This document shows, one piece after another, positions 48,086-59,280 of a stretch of 64,000 nucleotides of DNA. The notes below the pieces were generated by a model, which had not been told where the DNA came from, searched no databases, and worked only from the letters and a program-made list of their open reading frames with translations. Position 1 is the stretch's first letter, and each line of letters begins with the position of its first letter. The stretch is from Ceratodon purpureus. Its lineage: Eukaryota > Streptophyta > Bryopsida > Pseudoditrichales > Ditrichaceae. The translations under genes were made by a program, and so were the position numbers. The stretch spans positions 16,058,183-16,122,182 of the forward strand of contig CM026426.1 in NCBI GenBank assembly GCA_014871385.1. Direction: 5' to 3'.

Positions 48086-49492
48086 GTGCTGCCGCAAGTT
48101 GTTGAGTTATTTTCCCTGTTTGAGCGAGGTAGTATAGTGAAGCAAGTATACTTGACAGTGAACTGTTCCTTTCCAAGGCTGCGGAGTGACAATTTTGGAG
48201 AGCGTGTAAATAGGATGCTAAGCGTAGTTATGGATAAGGTGATCGATGTCGATCTGGTTCAACCTGCTGCAGAATTTCAGAGCGTGGTTTTGTTCAACTC
48301 CCAGGATGGTCATGGGCAATGGATTCCGATGCGTGTCGAGGTTGGGTCATGGGTAGCGTTGAAGGCAGGTAATTGGGGACCCTGGGCTCGTAATGCACGC
48401 ACTCATGGGGATGAGTCATTTGCGGGTGCCTGGAAAGCAGAGGTCTTGGGGTTCAGGTGGACTTCTTCGATGCGGCGTGGGAGGCATGTGATCAAGCTTG
48501 ATGCTATCCAAGTGCGCCATGCATATCAACGCTGACAGCTATATCTGGACCCTTTTGCATCTGCCTCTGAGCCACGTGCATGCAACTTCTTGTACGCTTC
48601 CTATTGGGACGACTGGGTGCTGCCATCTTTGATCCTGGATGTGATTTTAGTTGCGCACCACGAGGTTGGAGAGGCTGGTCCCAATGGATGCAGCCACGAG
48701 CAATTGCTTGAGAACGGGACCTTCTTTTTGAAGGCCCTTTATGTTCCACGATCTGGCGAGGAGTTGTATGGTAGTCTGGAACCTCTCCCCCTCCCTGAGC
48801 TCACAGATGCCGCATGGCCTGTCCCGGATATGCATACATCAGAAGCCTTTCGTCTCAAGCTGGCAATGGATATTGCTGCAGCAATGAAGGGGGGGACAGA
48901 CAGCAAGGTAGCACGAGTCCAGTGGTTTATGCCCATTCATGTAATGGCAGATTTGTTCGGGGTAGCTGATGATATCCGCCGCACTCGTGCGATGTACATT
49001 TTCAACGAGCCTTCGCAGAGGCTCCTAGCGAGCCTGATGGACGTCGGATGGGACAAGAAGTGGCAGGTTGGGCGTGACATCGTGAAGACCGTAGTCAGCC
49101 GTGGAAGCATCAGGTTCCGTTTCCATGTTGCTCGCCAGACGTTATACATGACCTTCTGCTATGTGAGGTTTCGGTGTGAGGGAGCTCAGAACTGGGTGGC
49201 GATGGATCAGGTGGTCATACTAGACATGGTGAGATGCATTGTGACGTTGGGCGACGAGGTGTTACCAGTATTTGAGGTGGGTAAGTCGTGGCCAGTGGCG
49301 CACATACGGGAGGAGATCGCGATTGTGCTCTCGCGGGACAACATTCCGGATTCTTACGACCTTGTTGTTGAGCATGCAGGTCAACGTGACAGGAAGGTGC
49401 GTAGGCTTGAAATTCGGATTAGTTTGCTCAGAATTGGGGTGTACTATTTGCAGAAAGAAAGTGGTCGGAGCTTTGTCTTGACCATCTGGTGA
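48086..49492 (+). pseudogene. Unidentified ~470-codon ORF with one TGA
   Basis: Two open stretches in the same frame (48086-48535 and 48590-49492) are separated only by TGA at 48533-48535, in a context reading YQR-stop-QLYL that fits a decayed CGA (Arg). The first part has a small beta-rich segment (WIPMRVEVGSWVALKAGNW ... WKAEVLGF) that could be a Tudor/SH3-like barrel. The second part is globular with many Val/Ile/Trp. It ends in a segment (RCIVTLGDEVLPVFEVGKSW, then IREEIAIVLS) that looks like a ubiquitin-like or PB1-type fold. These are guesses from pattern only. There is no frameshift over 1.4 kb, so the gene is either young or only recently inactivated. Confidence 0.5.
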
Positions 49493-50749
49493 CGGTGTTG
49501 TTTCAGATTAACCGGCGACTAGAAGGAAGTACCAAGATCGGAGCTGTTTTGCCAGCAAACAGGAGAGTGAAGATGGTGCTACGCTGATGCTGCAGCAATG
49601 TAACTGCTGTGTTTTAGTCTCGGCATAGACCGTATGCAGTTAGAATTTTGTACCGGGTTTAGGCACGCTACAACAGATGGTTTGTTTATATCCGCCTTGT
49701 GATTACCGCTCAAGAGAGATACTATGCGGTCTAGTGTGGAAAGACTATGTAGTTGTATGTTGTGATGTTTGTTTTCGAGGCTGCCAATTTCTGTGCGAAT
49801 ATTACGTTTTTGAATATAATTATGAGGTTTCCAACGCCCTTCTTTTCTTTGGGCTACTCTATTGTGGATAGTCATGCTTGGGTGGATTGAAGTGGTGGAT
49901 ACTTAGGTGAGATTCGGCACCATTGATGAACCACTAGAAGTATGCATCCAGCTACTTGGTTTGCTGAAGCAGTGACAGCAAGAATATGTACTTGTCATTG
50001 GCAATGTCTCGATGTCGTACTTGTGAATCTCGAGGTTAGGACGAAGTTATAACGCAGCATGACTCACCTCTGCATTACGAGGAATATGCTAAAATCACAC
50101 CCTACGTACAGGCAAGTATGGTGTTGGCTGGCGTCATTAATTCTAGATTTTGGTTGTGATGTATTAGCTCAGGAAAGTGATTGTTTATAAAAATCTACAA
50201 AGCTTTGATGTTTTATTTTTATCCTTTTTTTTTTACTTTCAGACAGAGTGAATCAAAAATAATAAAATATCAAGAGATTATGTCAAATATAACAGAATCT
50301 GAGTTCTGGTAATACAAACTGAAATACATTTGCAAAGTAAAATAAACTGCCCATTAAGTATTATAAATTAAAGTAATACCTGAATGGTAATTGAAGAAAT
50401 CATTACAATTAATATCACGATTTGAATAAAATTTGCTATCCTCACTGAAATTGGCATTTTGTATTTGTGTTTTTTATATACAAATCAATATAGAATAAAA
50501 TTGAACTAATTACTTTATAAATTATGTCAAATTAAAATAATTAGCTTATAAACTTGCAAATAATTTTTTTTTAAATAATAATAATTATTTTTAAAAAATT
50601 TCATAATTAGAGTGGGGAATAAATAGGATATTTCTGCAAATAATAACCTTAGAGGAAAAACAATAGTGTCAATGATGACATTGTACTCCCCACCTAAAAC
50701 TTTTAAAAGCAAACCATTTGAAATAATTAAATCAGCTATGATATACAAT
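49493..50749. other. Intergenic, no gene supported
   Basis: The first 600 bases are mixed composition and may be 3' flank of the preceding ORF. From about 50150 the sequence is AT-rich. The short ORFs lack coding character. Confidence 0.5.
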
Positions 50750-51640
50750 TTTTTCTAAATAGTACAACTTTACTCCGTTCTTACCGCTTTATTCCTTTCA
50801 TCTCTCTGTATTCCCTTCATCTCGCTTTATTCTCTCTCTCGCTTTATTCCCTTCAATCCCCTTTACTCCGTTCCTCATATTTTTAATTATTTTATTCCAT
50901 TCTTCTTTCTTCCACTTTCCATTTCCCCTCATCTTTCTTACAGCCATTCATTTTTCTTTGTTCCCTTCACCTTTCTTTTTTTCCGTCATCTCTATTCTCT
51001 TCATCTTCCTGCATTCCGTTCCTCCCAGATTTTTTCTTTTCGTATAATTTCCTTCTTCTCTCTTATACCACTCATTTCCTTTCCCATTTCCTTATTTCCT
51101 TCATCCCTCTTTATCCCCTTCATCTTTCTCTATTGAAAACCTCCCATTTTAAATTTTTTTAATCCCTTCTTCTTTCTTCTACCTCCCATTTCCCTTCCTT
51201 TTTTCTTAATTTCCTTCGTCTTGATTCCCTACATCTCTCCTTATACCCTTGTTCTCTCTTCCACCTTCCATTTCCCTTGATCTTTCTTTATTCCCCTCAT
51301 CTATCTTTATTTACTTTATCTTTATTCCTTTCATCTTTATCCCCTTCATCTCTCTTTCTTCCCTTCCTCACATTTTTTTATTTTTTTAACTTCCTTCTTC
51401 TCTCTTCCACCTCCCATTTCCCTTCTTCTCTTTTTTTTTCCTTCATCTGTATTCCTTTCATCTCTCTGATTTCCTTATGATCTTCCTTTATTCCTTTCAT
51501 CTTTCCCTCTCTTCTCAAAAAAAATTCTTTATTCCCTTCTTCTTTCTTTATTTCCTTCGTCTCTCCTTTTCCCTTCCTTCCCTTTTTTTTATGTGTATTT
51601 CATTCTTCTTTATTCTTTCTCCCATTTGTTAGCCAAGCGG
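50750..51640. repeat. Pyrimidine-rich degenerate minisatellite
   Basis: Nearly 0.9 kb of T/C-rich plus strand built from variants of TTCCCTTCATCTCTCTTTAT at irregular spacing of about 20 bp. No coding potential. Such a polypurine-polypyrimidine tract could form triplex DNA. Confidence 0.75.
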
Positions 51641-53504
51641 CTAATTTCATATTTGATATTAGCCGTGTATTTTTTATTTCTACATGTCTTTATTCTCTTT
51701 TATATTTTAAACATTTCAGAATGATGATATATGTTAAGAAGGACTGATAAAGTTATACTTTTACAAATGAATCTTTATATCCTTGACCAACCTTAACTAA
51801 GCGGTCTGAGACGGCCCAGAAGACTAAGTGTTCAGGTTCAGTGGGTTAAGGATTTACAAACTTACCAACTTCAGCACTGCTTTAACGATTATCCTTAGAT
51901 CTGAGTAGCTTTTGATTATTTATTCCAAATCAGAAATTAGAAATTTATCAAAACAAGTTTTTACATTTGTAATCAATAAATACAATTGCATAATCCTTTG
52001 TGTTTTTGTTTTGAATGGAAACTGTTATGATCAGGGAGTTATTATACACCTCCTTCTTTGTATACGCCCCCTTCTATGTATACGTATAGATAAAACATTT
52101 GGGGTCACTCGATTTTGTTTTCTTAAAAATATTAAAACGTAAAGGTGAAAGTCTACAACAAGATCTAGCAATGGAAGTTCCACCATCTTACTGAAACGGT
52201 AGATATAAAATTAAAGAAATTGTGCAAGAACGTCGTTTCTGTTGGATCTGGTAGGCCTCTGCGGTTGTTGAAGCATCGCTAGAAGTATATATATAGCAGA
52301 CAAAGAGTCTTTACTCCTTCACGCTCTCGAGGACACCGAAAAGCCATTCACGCGCACAACATAGTTCTCAGTTTTCCAGTGTGTCACTGCTATAGAACCT
52401 CAAAGTACTACTACAGATATTGTAAAAGAAATGTAAACTCACAGCGGCATCTCTGAATTACTACTTCCTCCACTTCTAGTCCCCTGCAACTGCTGACGCA
52501 ACATTTAAGTATACTGGCCAGAACCAACTTCGATTAGAAATCCAACAAGCGGAATTTGTAAAAGATTAGATTTTCTTGAATCCATCGGACACCGCCATAC
52601 AACTTCTGTTACAACAAGTGATTTCTAAAAGAAGCTTTACAGTTAACTTCATCCCTGAAATTCTACCACTTCTAGTCAAATGCAAGTGCTGTCGGAATAA
52701 AAAGGGAAAATGGGCAGAAGCATCTTCAACCAAAAAGCAAACATTGGGAAACGGAGAAACTGTAAATGACAATTCTCAATTGTGCAACCGCTGTATAAGA
52801 AATCCGTTACAAAGATAGAATTCTATATGAAAACAACTGCCTTTAAGTTGATCCTCACTCACCTAGCTCTACTAGTCAACTTCTTCCAGCTGTCGCATTA
52901 GATAACAAAGCCGGTCACAACCAACTAAAGCTCAGAAAACACACTGAGCTTCTACGACAACTGCACAAGGGGGTTAAAGAAACAAATGAGGGGGAATCCC
53001 AAAACATGCAACAACGGAAAACCATTAGATGCACAATAATAAGCCACGACTGTATCTCGCTATCAACAATGCTAACAAGGAGGTCCATGCACTTATTACT
53101 ACACATCGAAGAAACACACAGGCAAAATTTGCACATGAAACTACAAGGAGAGGCTACTTCTAATATAGAATATTATTACAACATTGATAATGACAGTGTC
53201 TTAATGCAATCCATCGGACAACGTCGGTGAAACCCCGAACTTCTAGGAATGTCGAAGACAAAAAGAAATGGGGTCCACTCTCGTCGACGGTCATTGGCGA
53301 GTTCAATCAATGCCTAAATTAAAACAAACAACACTTTGAGAAATCTGGCAAGCGCCGCAGAGGCACAAACCGAATCAAGTGGAATTAAAAACGACAAATT
53401 ACTGGAAACAAAAACCACCAAGTTCTCGTCCGGAGCATCTAACACCGCTATTAGGTCCGAAGTCAAAATCAGTAACATTCAAAATGTGAAGCCGTGTCCG
53501 AGGA
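51641..53504. other. Intergenic with weak internal repetition
   Basis: A TATATATATA motif near 52290 could be a promoter on the plus strand. A plus ORF at 52576-52818 contains two CxxC pairs (KCKCC and LCNRC), but nothing else supports it. Phrases such as AATCCATCGGACA recur near 52580 and 53210, and loosely similar blocks near 52480, 52870 and 53370 suggest an old degenerate repeat. No gene is claimed. Confidence 0.35.
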
Positions 53505-54985
53505 TCAGGGACAGTGGCAAAATGTGGATGCAGCCGCTGCTTCCTTCAGCATGGCGATGGTGGGCTCGAGTGCTGGGGCCCAGTCATCTTTCACCGTGCC
53601 ATCCCACTGTGCCACCCACGCGGCGTCGAGTGGACTCGCACAGAGAGTGCAATATGTCGTCCCCGTGTCTATCATCTCCGCGACGCAGAAGCTATGGAAA
53701 TGACAACCACAGGACGATAGAATTGCTGCTTTAGCAAAGAAGCCCTTCGAGCACAGGGGACACACTTCGTTATCGCCAGTGTCAAGTGAAGGGACGGATC
53801 CGGCAACGGGGTAGTCGAATAGATAACGCGGACGCAAAACCAAGTTGTCGAGTCTGGTCTTCTTCAAGGCAGATTCTGCTATGGCAACCTCTTCCTTCGA
53901 CTTCGCGTGATCGGCCTTCGCTTTGGCAAGTGGACCTGCTTCCTCAAGGAGAGTGCGGATGGTGTCTCGCGCGCACATTTGGTGCTCCTGTAATTCAGCC
54001 AACCTCAAAGATATCTCCCGCACCACTTCGGCCTGCGCCTTGTAAGCAGCAGGTGTCCCCGTACAATAGAGTCTCTTCTGTTCCAACATCGCCGCGGCGC
54101 CCTCTTCTTCAAGCTTTGCCAGACGATCATTAGAGAGCGAGTTAACATCATCCATCGCCTTCAAATGTTGCTGCTCAATGTCGTGTAGAGCACGTGCTGT
54201 CGCAGCTTCTGCGGCCCGTGCGACCTCCAACTTATTCTCGGCAGCTTGCACAGGAGAGAGCGCAGTTTCACTCGATGAAGCCCCTCCTGCCAGGTCCACA
54301 ACAAGCTTGCACAATCCCTCAATTTGCTTACGCAGTGCCACTGGCCCGAGCTTCTTTGGGTTCTTCGTTGCGAGAGAGAATCTCCGGTTACGACGACCCT
54401 CCGCTTCGGCAACTCAGTTGACATCCTTAACGTGCACAAATGTAGCGTAGGAAGCCTTCAGAAATCGCATCACAAAGTAAGCATTGTCGGGTCGGTTCCC
54501 ATAGACACGGTAATTGTGCTGAGAAAACAACTTCGCGAGCTCCTTCTCGGTGCATTGTGCAATCTCGGATCGAATCGGATGAGCTCCAGCCCGCCACACC
54601 TGCTTGATGTTGTCGTCCAGAATTTCGGGATAAACCTTCGGCACCTCGTCCACCATCGGTCCGCTGTCGCATAACCCGACCTTCTCGTGGAAGAAAGCAT
54701 CGTCGTACTCGGCGTCGCGGCCTCGAAGCACCGGAGCAGCAGCAAGCAACTTCGCTTTCACCTCCTCTGGTATCCCGTTGAGGTCAAACGGGTGGTCATA
54801 TTCGGAGTTCCCGACATCGTGCGCCTGCCGATTGCATCAGGGTCGATGTCCAGTTGCTCTAGAAGTTGACCACCTCCATGCTCTTCATCTCCAAAATCCG
54901 TAACGACTGCCGGATTAGCCGCGGCCTTCTCCTTCTTCGCGGGGCTGCTGGACTGTCCTGACTTTCTCTTCTTCTATTGCACCAT
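53505..54985 (-). pseudogene. RING-finger coiled-coil protein gene, broken
   Basis: From the ATG at 54985 the frame reads MVQ, TAG and a Lys-rich nuclear-type segment (KKRKSGQSSSPAKKEK). After a one-base shift near 54810 it continues in frame to 53505, with one TGA at 54414. The middle has the globular stretch PEILDDNIKQVWRAGAHPI. Then comes a coiled coil (about 54300-53900) and a C-terminal RING-type finger, CPLCSKGFFAKAAILSSCGC followed by HFHSFC and YCTLC. This is a C-x2-C ... C-x-C-H-x-H-x2-C ... C-x2-C arrangement. RING proteins are usually ubiquitin ligases, but here the partner is unknown. It lies downstream of and on the same strand as the ParB-like and phosphatase-like genes. Confidence 0.65.
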
Positions 54986-55360
54986 CGTGGCGGTGCAGTT
55001 CTTGGATAAAAAGCACAGATTAATATGAATGAACAGAGGTACGAGTACTCAAAGAGGAGTGCAACCTAATTTACAAAAAGCAGCAACCACGGTCAAGCAC
55101 GGCAACCTACGTGAAAGCAACGGAGCGACCCTTCACTGATGTAAACAAGAGATCAGGGAGTGATGCGAGGACTGATGTAAACAAGAGAGGGAGTGATGCG
55201 AGGTCAGAACACCATATTCGTTATTTTGGGAGATATTCTTGAATTTGGGAAATCAGCGTGTAGAGAAATGGCCACATTTGTCCCCTCCCATTTACTTCAA
55301 TCTTGCGGAAATCAATATTGAATCATTAAAAACACCTTAAAGGAACAATGAGGCCCATGT

Positions 55361-55385
55361 CATTTAGGTCGAGTGGACCTAAATG
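55361..55385. repeat. Palindrome, GGTC variant
   Basis: Arms CATTTAGGTC and GACCTAAATG are perfect complements around a 5-base centre (GAGTG). Confidence 0.8.
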
Positions 55386-55462
55386 CACAAACATACAGGA
55401 GAAAACTTAGTAATGTTCATTGATTCATTAAAAACATGTTTAAAGAGAGATGATGATTAAGT

Positions 55463-55487
55463 CATTTAGGTCGATCACACCTAAACG
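55463..55487. repeat. Palindrome, GGTC variant, degenerate
   Basis: Arms TTTAGGT and ACCTAAA around a CGATCAC centre. The inner bases no longer pair. Confidence 0.6.
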
Positions 55488-55790
55488 CAATATAAACAAG
55501 GAAAAAGAATATACCACGTCCCCTGTATTTTTAGTAGTAACTATTCGTTACCTTTTCTAAACCAAGGTTTCAATAAAAGGCAATGTCCACTCACATAAAT
55601 TACATTCGGAAATTTGAATAACACAAAAAGTGTGGAAGACAATGAAGCAAAAATAGCAGACGAGAAAATTTGACAAACAGATCAATCATTTTATTCAAAA
55701 CATAATTACATTGAAATAACACAGAGGACTCTTATGATCGTCTATATTGTCTGCGCCATTGCTATACAGTACATAGTATCCTCTATATGG

Positions 55791-56618
55791 TTATGGAGTC
55801 CCTCCGTAAGCCTCAATTCTTGACTTGACAAATTCCCGTTGGCGCTGACGTGTCCACGACATTCCCTCAACCAGCATCATTGGACTATCAAGAAGACGTT
55901 GCAACTTCTGCCTACGCTTGTCACCAATGCTTGACTCTGGCAGAGAGTAACAACGGGTACTGGATGGTTTAGAGTGGGAGTCGCCGGACTTCCTGGCCCC
56001 GGATCCTGTAGTTGTTGATCGTAGCCTCGGCATCTGCAGAGGGGATAAATTAGCATTGGGAAGAGATTTCGGTTTAGGTCGAATCGACCTAAACTGCTGA
56101 GTGCAAGTGTAAAGGTCGAACGGACCTTGAACGAGAAGGCCTACATAAGCTAGAACGAGACCTAGATGAGAGTATAAAAAGATCAATCATTTTAGGTGGC
56201 CTCGAGCTAAAATAAGGACATCAGAATGAAACATCATGAAAGAAACTTACGGTTGAAACATCAGAAAGGAATGAAAAGCGGATACTGAGGAATGAAAACC
56301 AACCTTTGCCAGTGGTGGTGACGGCAAGTCCTCCACATTGTTATAAAGAGCGCGCTTCGTAGGGGTAGAACTCTGTCGTTTCGGAGATAGAACCTGCAGT
56401 ATGGTCCGTGGTCACATAGGAGAAGGGGATTTCAGGGTTTTGGGAACGGACAGGTTAACCGGGCTGTCCACAACCCCTTTGTCGACAGCCATAGTTGAAT
56501 AGTCCATTGTGGACTGCGCTGTTGCAACGGATTGCAACAGAAGCCCTCTGCTACGTAGAGAGGGATCGCAGCCATAAGCATAATTCAAAGAATCCACATA
56601 GGCTCGACATGCATTATC
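55791..56618 (-). pseudogene. Small two-exon gene, unidentified, with one TGA
   Basis: Exon 1 (56618-56304, 105 codons) follows an ATTGCAG acceptor and ends at a GCAAAG|GTTGGT donor. Exon 2 (56033-55791, 81 codons) follows CTCTGCAG and ends in TGA. Both joins are in phase 0. Exon 1 has a TGA near 56412, again where CGA would fit. Exon 2 is basic (GDKRRQKLQRLLDSPMMLVE). The first exon is preceded by intron-like or leader sequence, so the true start is unknown; an ATG is not required at 56618. No domain was recognised. The intron (56034-56303) carries the palindromes at 56072 and 56112. Confidence 0.5.
56072..56094. repeat. Palindrome, GGTCGA variant, perfect
   Basis: Eleven-base arms GTTTAGGTCGA and TCGACCTAAAC are perfect complements around a single A. 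It lies in the intron of the small two-exon gene. A shorter relative (AAGGTC/GACCTT) follows at about 56112-56128, and a half-degenerate one near 56189-56212. Confidence 0.85.
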
Positions 56619-56848
56619 CTGCAATACATAAAGCGAATAGAGACATACATCCACCAATAATTCAGCAATGGTTTAGGGTTCGTCGCAAGGGGCAGAATAG
56701 ATCAAGAAAGAAATATAAACTTCGTATTACAAAAGGAGTAGTCTGGATACAAAGATTACGCAAGTGGTCAAGATGTACAACATACTAATAGCTCCGCGGC
56801 AGTTCAGAAATGTCTATTTACAAAGTAGAGAATCGAAATCATGCCAAA

Positions 56849-58028
56849 TTATGGTCTACGACTCATTGCCTCGTTAATCTTAGCGTATTGTTCACAGGTA
56901 GAACGGTCATCATAATACATTTTCTTCCCGATCGGATGCTCGGCCCTGAATCTAGCGATTGTCCCCACAAAGTGGTGTAGGTCTACAAGATATGGCAAAA
57001 GTTTCGACAACAAGAAACGATCATCTGCGGCATCGGGATTCTGGTTGTTCCAAGTGGAGAGTAAAAGGACATTGTAAGAATTATTCTGACAGTGCTTGAT
57101 CGGGCTGTCGTCGATAAAAATGGTGTTGGCTTCGGAATATAGGCCACCAAATTTACGAAAGAGACCATCAGACATCCGCTTAAGGAAGATGTCCTTCTGA
57201 GTCCCGGGTTCCTTCATATATACCGGACGACCTCGAAAATCTACGCCCATAGGAACTCTCTGACAGTCCTCTTGACCTAGAATTCTGAGCGGATAGACAG
57301 GACGAATCGGACCGAACAGATAGTCGCAGATCATTTTTGTCGTCGAAGTCTTCATTGAACTCCAGACGGTTATGGTTGCGAATGCTGACAACCGACGAAG
57401 GAAATCAGCGCAATTGGGCCTGACACAAACAAGCTTGGGGCCCACGACTGCTGGCTTGGACGCTGAGTGGATGCTAAGGTCATGGCTAACGAATGATTTT
57501 CCAGGCCAATTAGGAGTACTGGAGCAGAGTATTCCATTGAGGTCGAGGACAACGTTCAACCAACCACTCTGAGGTCTTGTCGGGACAGGACTCAATTCTT
57601 CACTCGAACTTACGTCACATCCAGATGCCTCGCGCACCTGGAGAGGAAATACCGATGACAGATGGACATTACTATATTATACTAGGACGAGGTTATACGA
57701 ATGATACAATGAAGACAGTCGCAAGGCCAATCATTACCCAAGGAAACAGTGCAACGAGATATAATGATGGATGAAATACCTGAACATCCTCGGCTTGACC
57801 TTCAACAACATCCCGATCCTCCACAGGACCCATCGACCCTAATGAATCCTGAGGTTGATCGTCGGGAATGACCTCTACGCACGTTGGCAAGGTCAGAGCA
57901 CACTGGGCCGTGACATCTAAATCCATATTTGTGCGTACAGGCTCATCCGCAGTTTGGGCTATGACAACATCATCCACGATCCGAAGATCTTCCACTTCCT
58001 CATTCACTTCGTGACCTCGGCATTGCAT
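56849..58028 (-). CDS. FCP1/SCP-type HAD phosphatase-like protein
   Basis: Two exons join in phase 0. Exon 1 is 58028-57780 (83 codons, acidic, donor TTCAG|GTATTT). Exon 2 is 57637-56849 (262 codons plus TAA, acceptor CTCTCCAG). The second exon holds the NIF/FCP1 phosphatase fold: VVLDLNGILCSS as motif I, ATITVWSSM as motif II, and NTIFIDDSPIKH with STWNNQNP as motif III/IV. Motif I reads D-L-N-G-I where active CTD phosphatases have D-x-D-x-T. The general acid Asp is therefore Asn, and catalysis may be lost or altered; a DLNG form is my recollection for some plant members. There are no stops or frameshifts, in contrast to the neighbours. A TGA-interrupted extension upstream of 58028 is possible. 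Confidence 0.75.
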
Positions 58029-58097
58029 GAGAACTATTGAATCATCAGAGAGTGATCAATGAAGCTGACATAGAAGGGATTGGTAAAAAGTTGAACG

Positions 58098-58120
58098 GTT
58101 TAGCTCGAGTCGAGCTAAAC
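58098..58120. repeat. Palindrome, GCTCGA type
   Basis: Perfect 11-base arms GTTTAGCTCGA and TCGAGCTAAAC around a central G, lying between the ParB-like gene's stop and the phosphatase-like gene's start. Confidence 0.9.
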
Positions 58121-59187
58121 AGCCCATTTGTATTAATTACAATCGTTTTGGTACAAAATGCACATTTCAGTGAACTACTCCGGTATTAACACCTCATCTA
58201 CAAAATTCCGAGTTCAAAAAATCTAAGTTTGGGAGGGACCTGAAGATGTCTCGGGAGCATCTCCCTGAGTCTGATTGTGGGAGGGAGAACGAGGTGGGCT
58301 GGGACTAGGGTCACGCATGACCTGGTCGGTGCAATGATGGCTTGGCTCAGGCACTGATGCGGGACTCGGATCCGACATTGGCGATTTTGCACCACTAGTA
58401 GAGGATCCCAAAATCTCAAGCAATCGCGGAGAAGGTGGGGCGCTACCTATCGGCTGGACGTTGGGCAGAACTAGACCCGCATTCGGGAAAATAGGGACGT
58501 TACTGATGCCTCGCAGAGCCGCCTGCACTGTCGCCTGCACAGTCTTCTCTATATCCATTTTCTGCTGTGCCATCTGATCTTGTAATGCTTTATTCCTATC
58601 ATTGGACGCCTGTAATTCTGCCATAAGAGCTTGAACATCCGGAGATGGAGCGGCTCTCCCCAACGGGGATGCTTGCCGCGCTGTAGGGTTGGGCTTCTTC
58701 TTCTTCTGTGCCGGCTTTCCTGTACTTCGCGCACCGCTAGTCTTTCTCCCACTTCCGGATCCCAGCTCCGGTGTAGAACCCGGTCTCTCATCGTCCGTAC
58801 GTGTAATGTCGACGTCAGGAAAATCGAGTCTTCTCCCCACTCCACCCTCAGATGCGGTCTGACTTACTGGATCAGAAGGCGGAGCATCGCTCTCATTGCT
58901 AATGTCCGCAGCACTAGAGGAGGGGGTCTGTTCCTCGGTGGGGGCATCCTCCTCCAGATCAACATCGTCACCCTCCTCCACAGCTCTGCCTTTCCCTTTC
59001 CGCACGGCTCTTCCATATTCCGGAAAGCGTTCCTTATCGACAAAATATGCGTCGACACTAAAATCGGTTCGGTCCAGAGTTAATCCAAGTGCCTGAGCTT
59101 CGACCATATGAGGAGAGTCACTATCATCCGCGACCACAAAAGATGAGATCGAGAGCATCTGAAAAAAACAAAGACAAGGTAAACAAG

Positions 59188-59280
59188 GTTTAGCTCGACT
59201 CGAGCTAAAGTGTGGAAGTGTGTGCATACATGGTGCATAAGATCAAAACAGTAGAACGATTTAACTCGACTCGAGCTAAA
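59188..59280. repeat. Two palindromes in intron 2 of the ParB-like gene
   Basis: Copies at 59188-59210 and 59259-59280. On the minus strand each is preceded by TTCCACACTTTAGCTCGAG, so palindrome plus 8-9 bases of flank is directly repeated within a 138-base intron. Confidence 0.85.

Larger units (their letters stand above)
54986..55790. other. Spacer with variant palindromes
   Basis: No coding frame. A 17-base phrase (ACTGATGTAAACAAGAG) occurs twice near 55135 and 55171. Two palindromes of the GGTCGA type lie at 55361-55385 and 55463-55487. Confidence 0.5.

Noticed and set aside
51781..51860. tRNA-like gene
   Set aside because: Words resembling box A and box B (GGTTCAGTGGG) are present, but no acceptor stem or cloverleaf can be formed on either strand.
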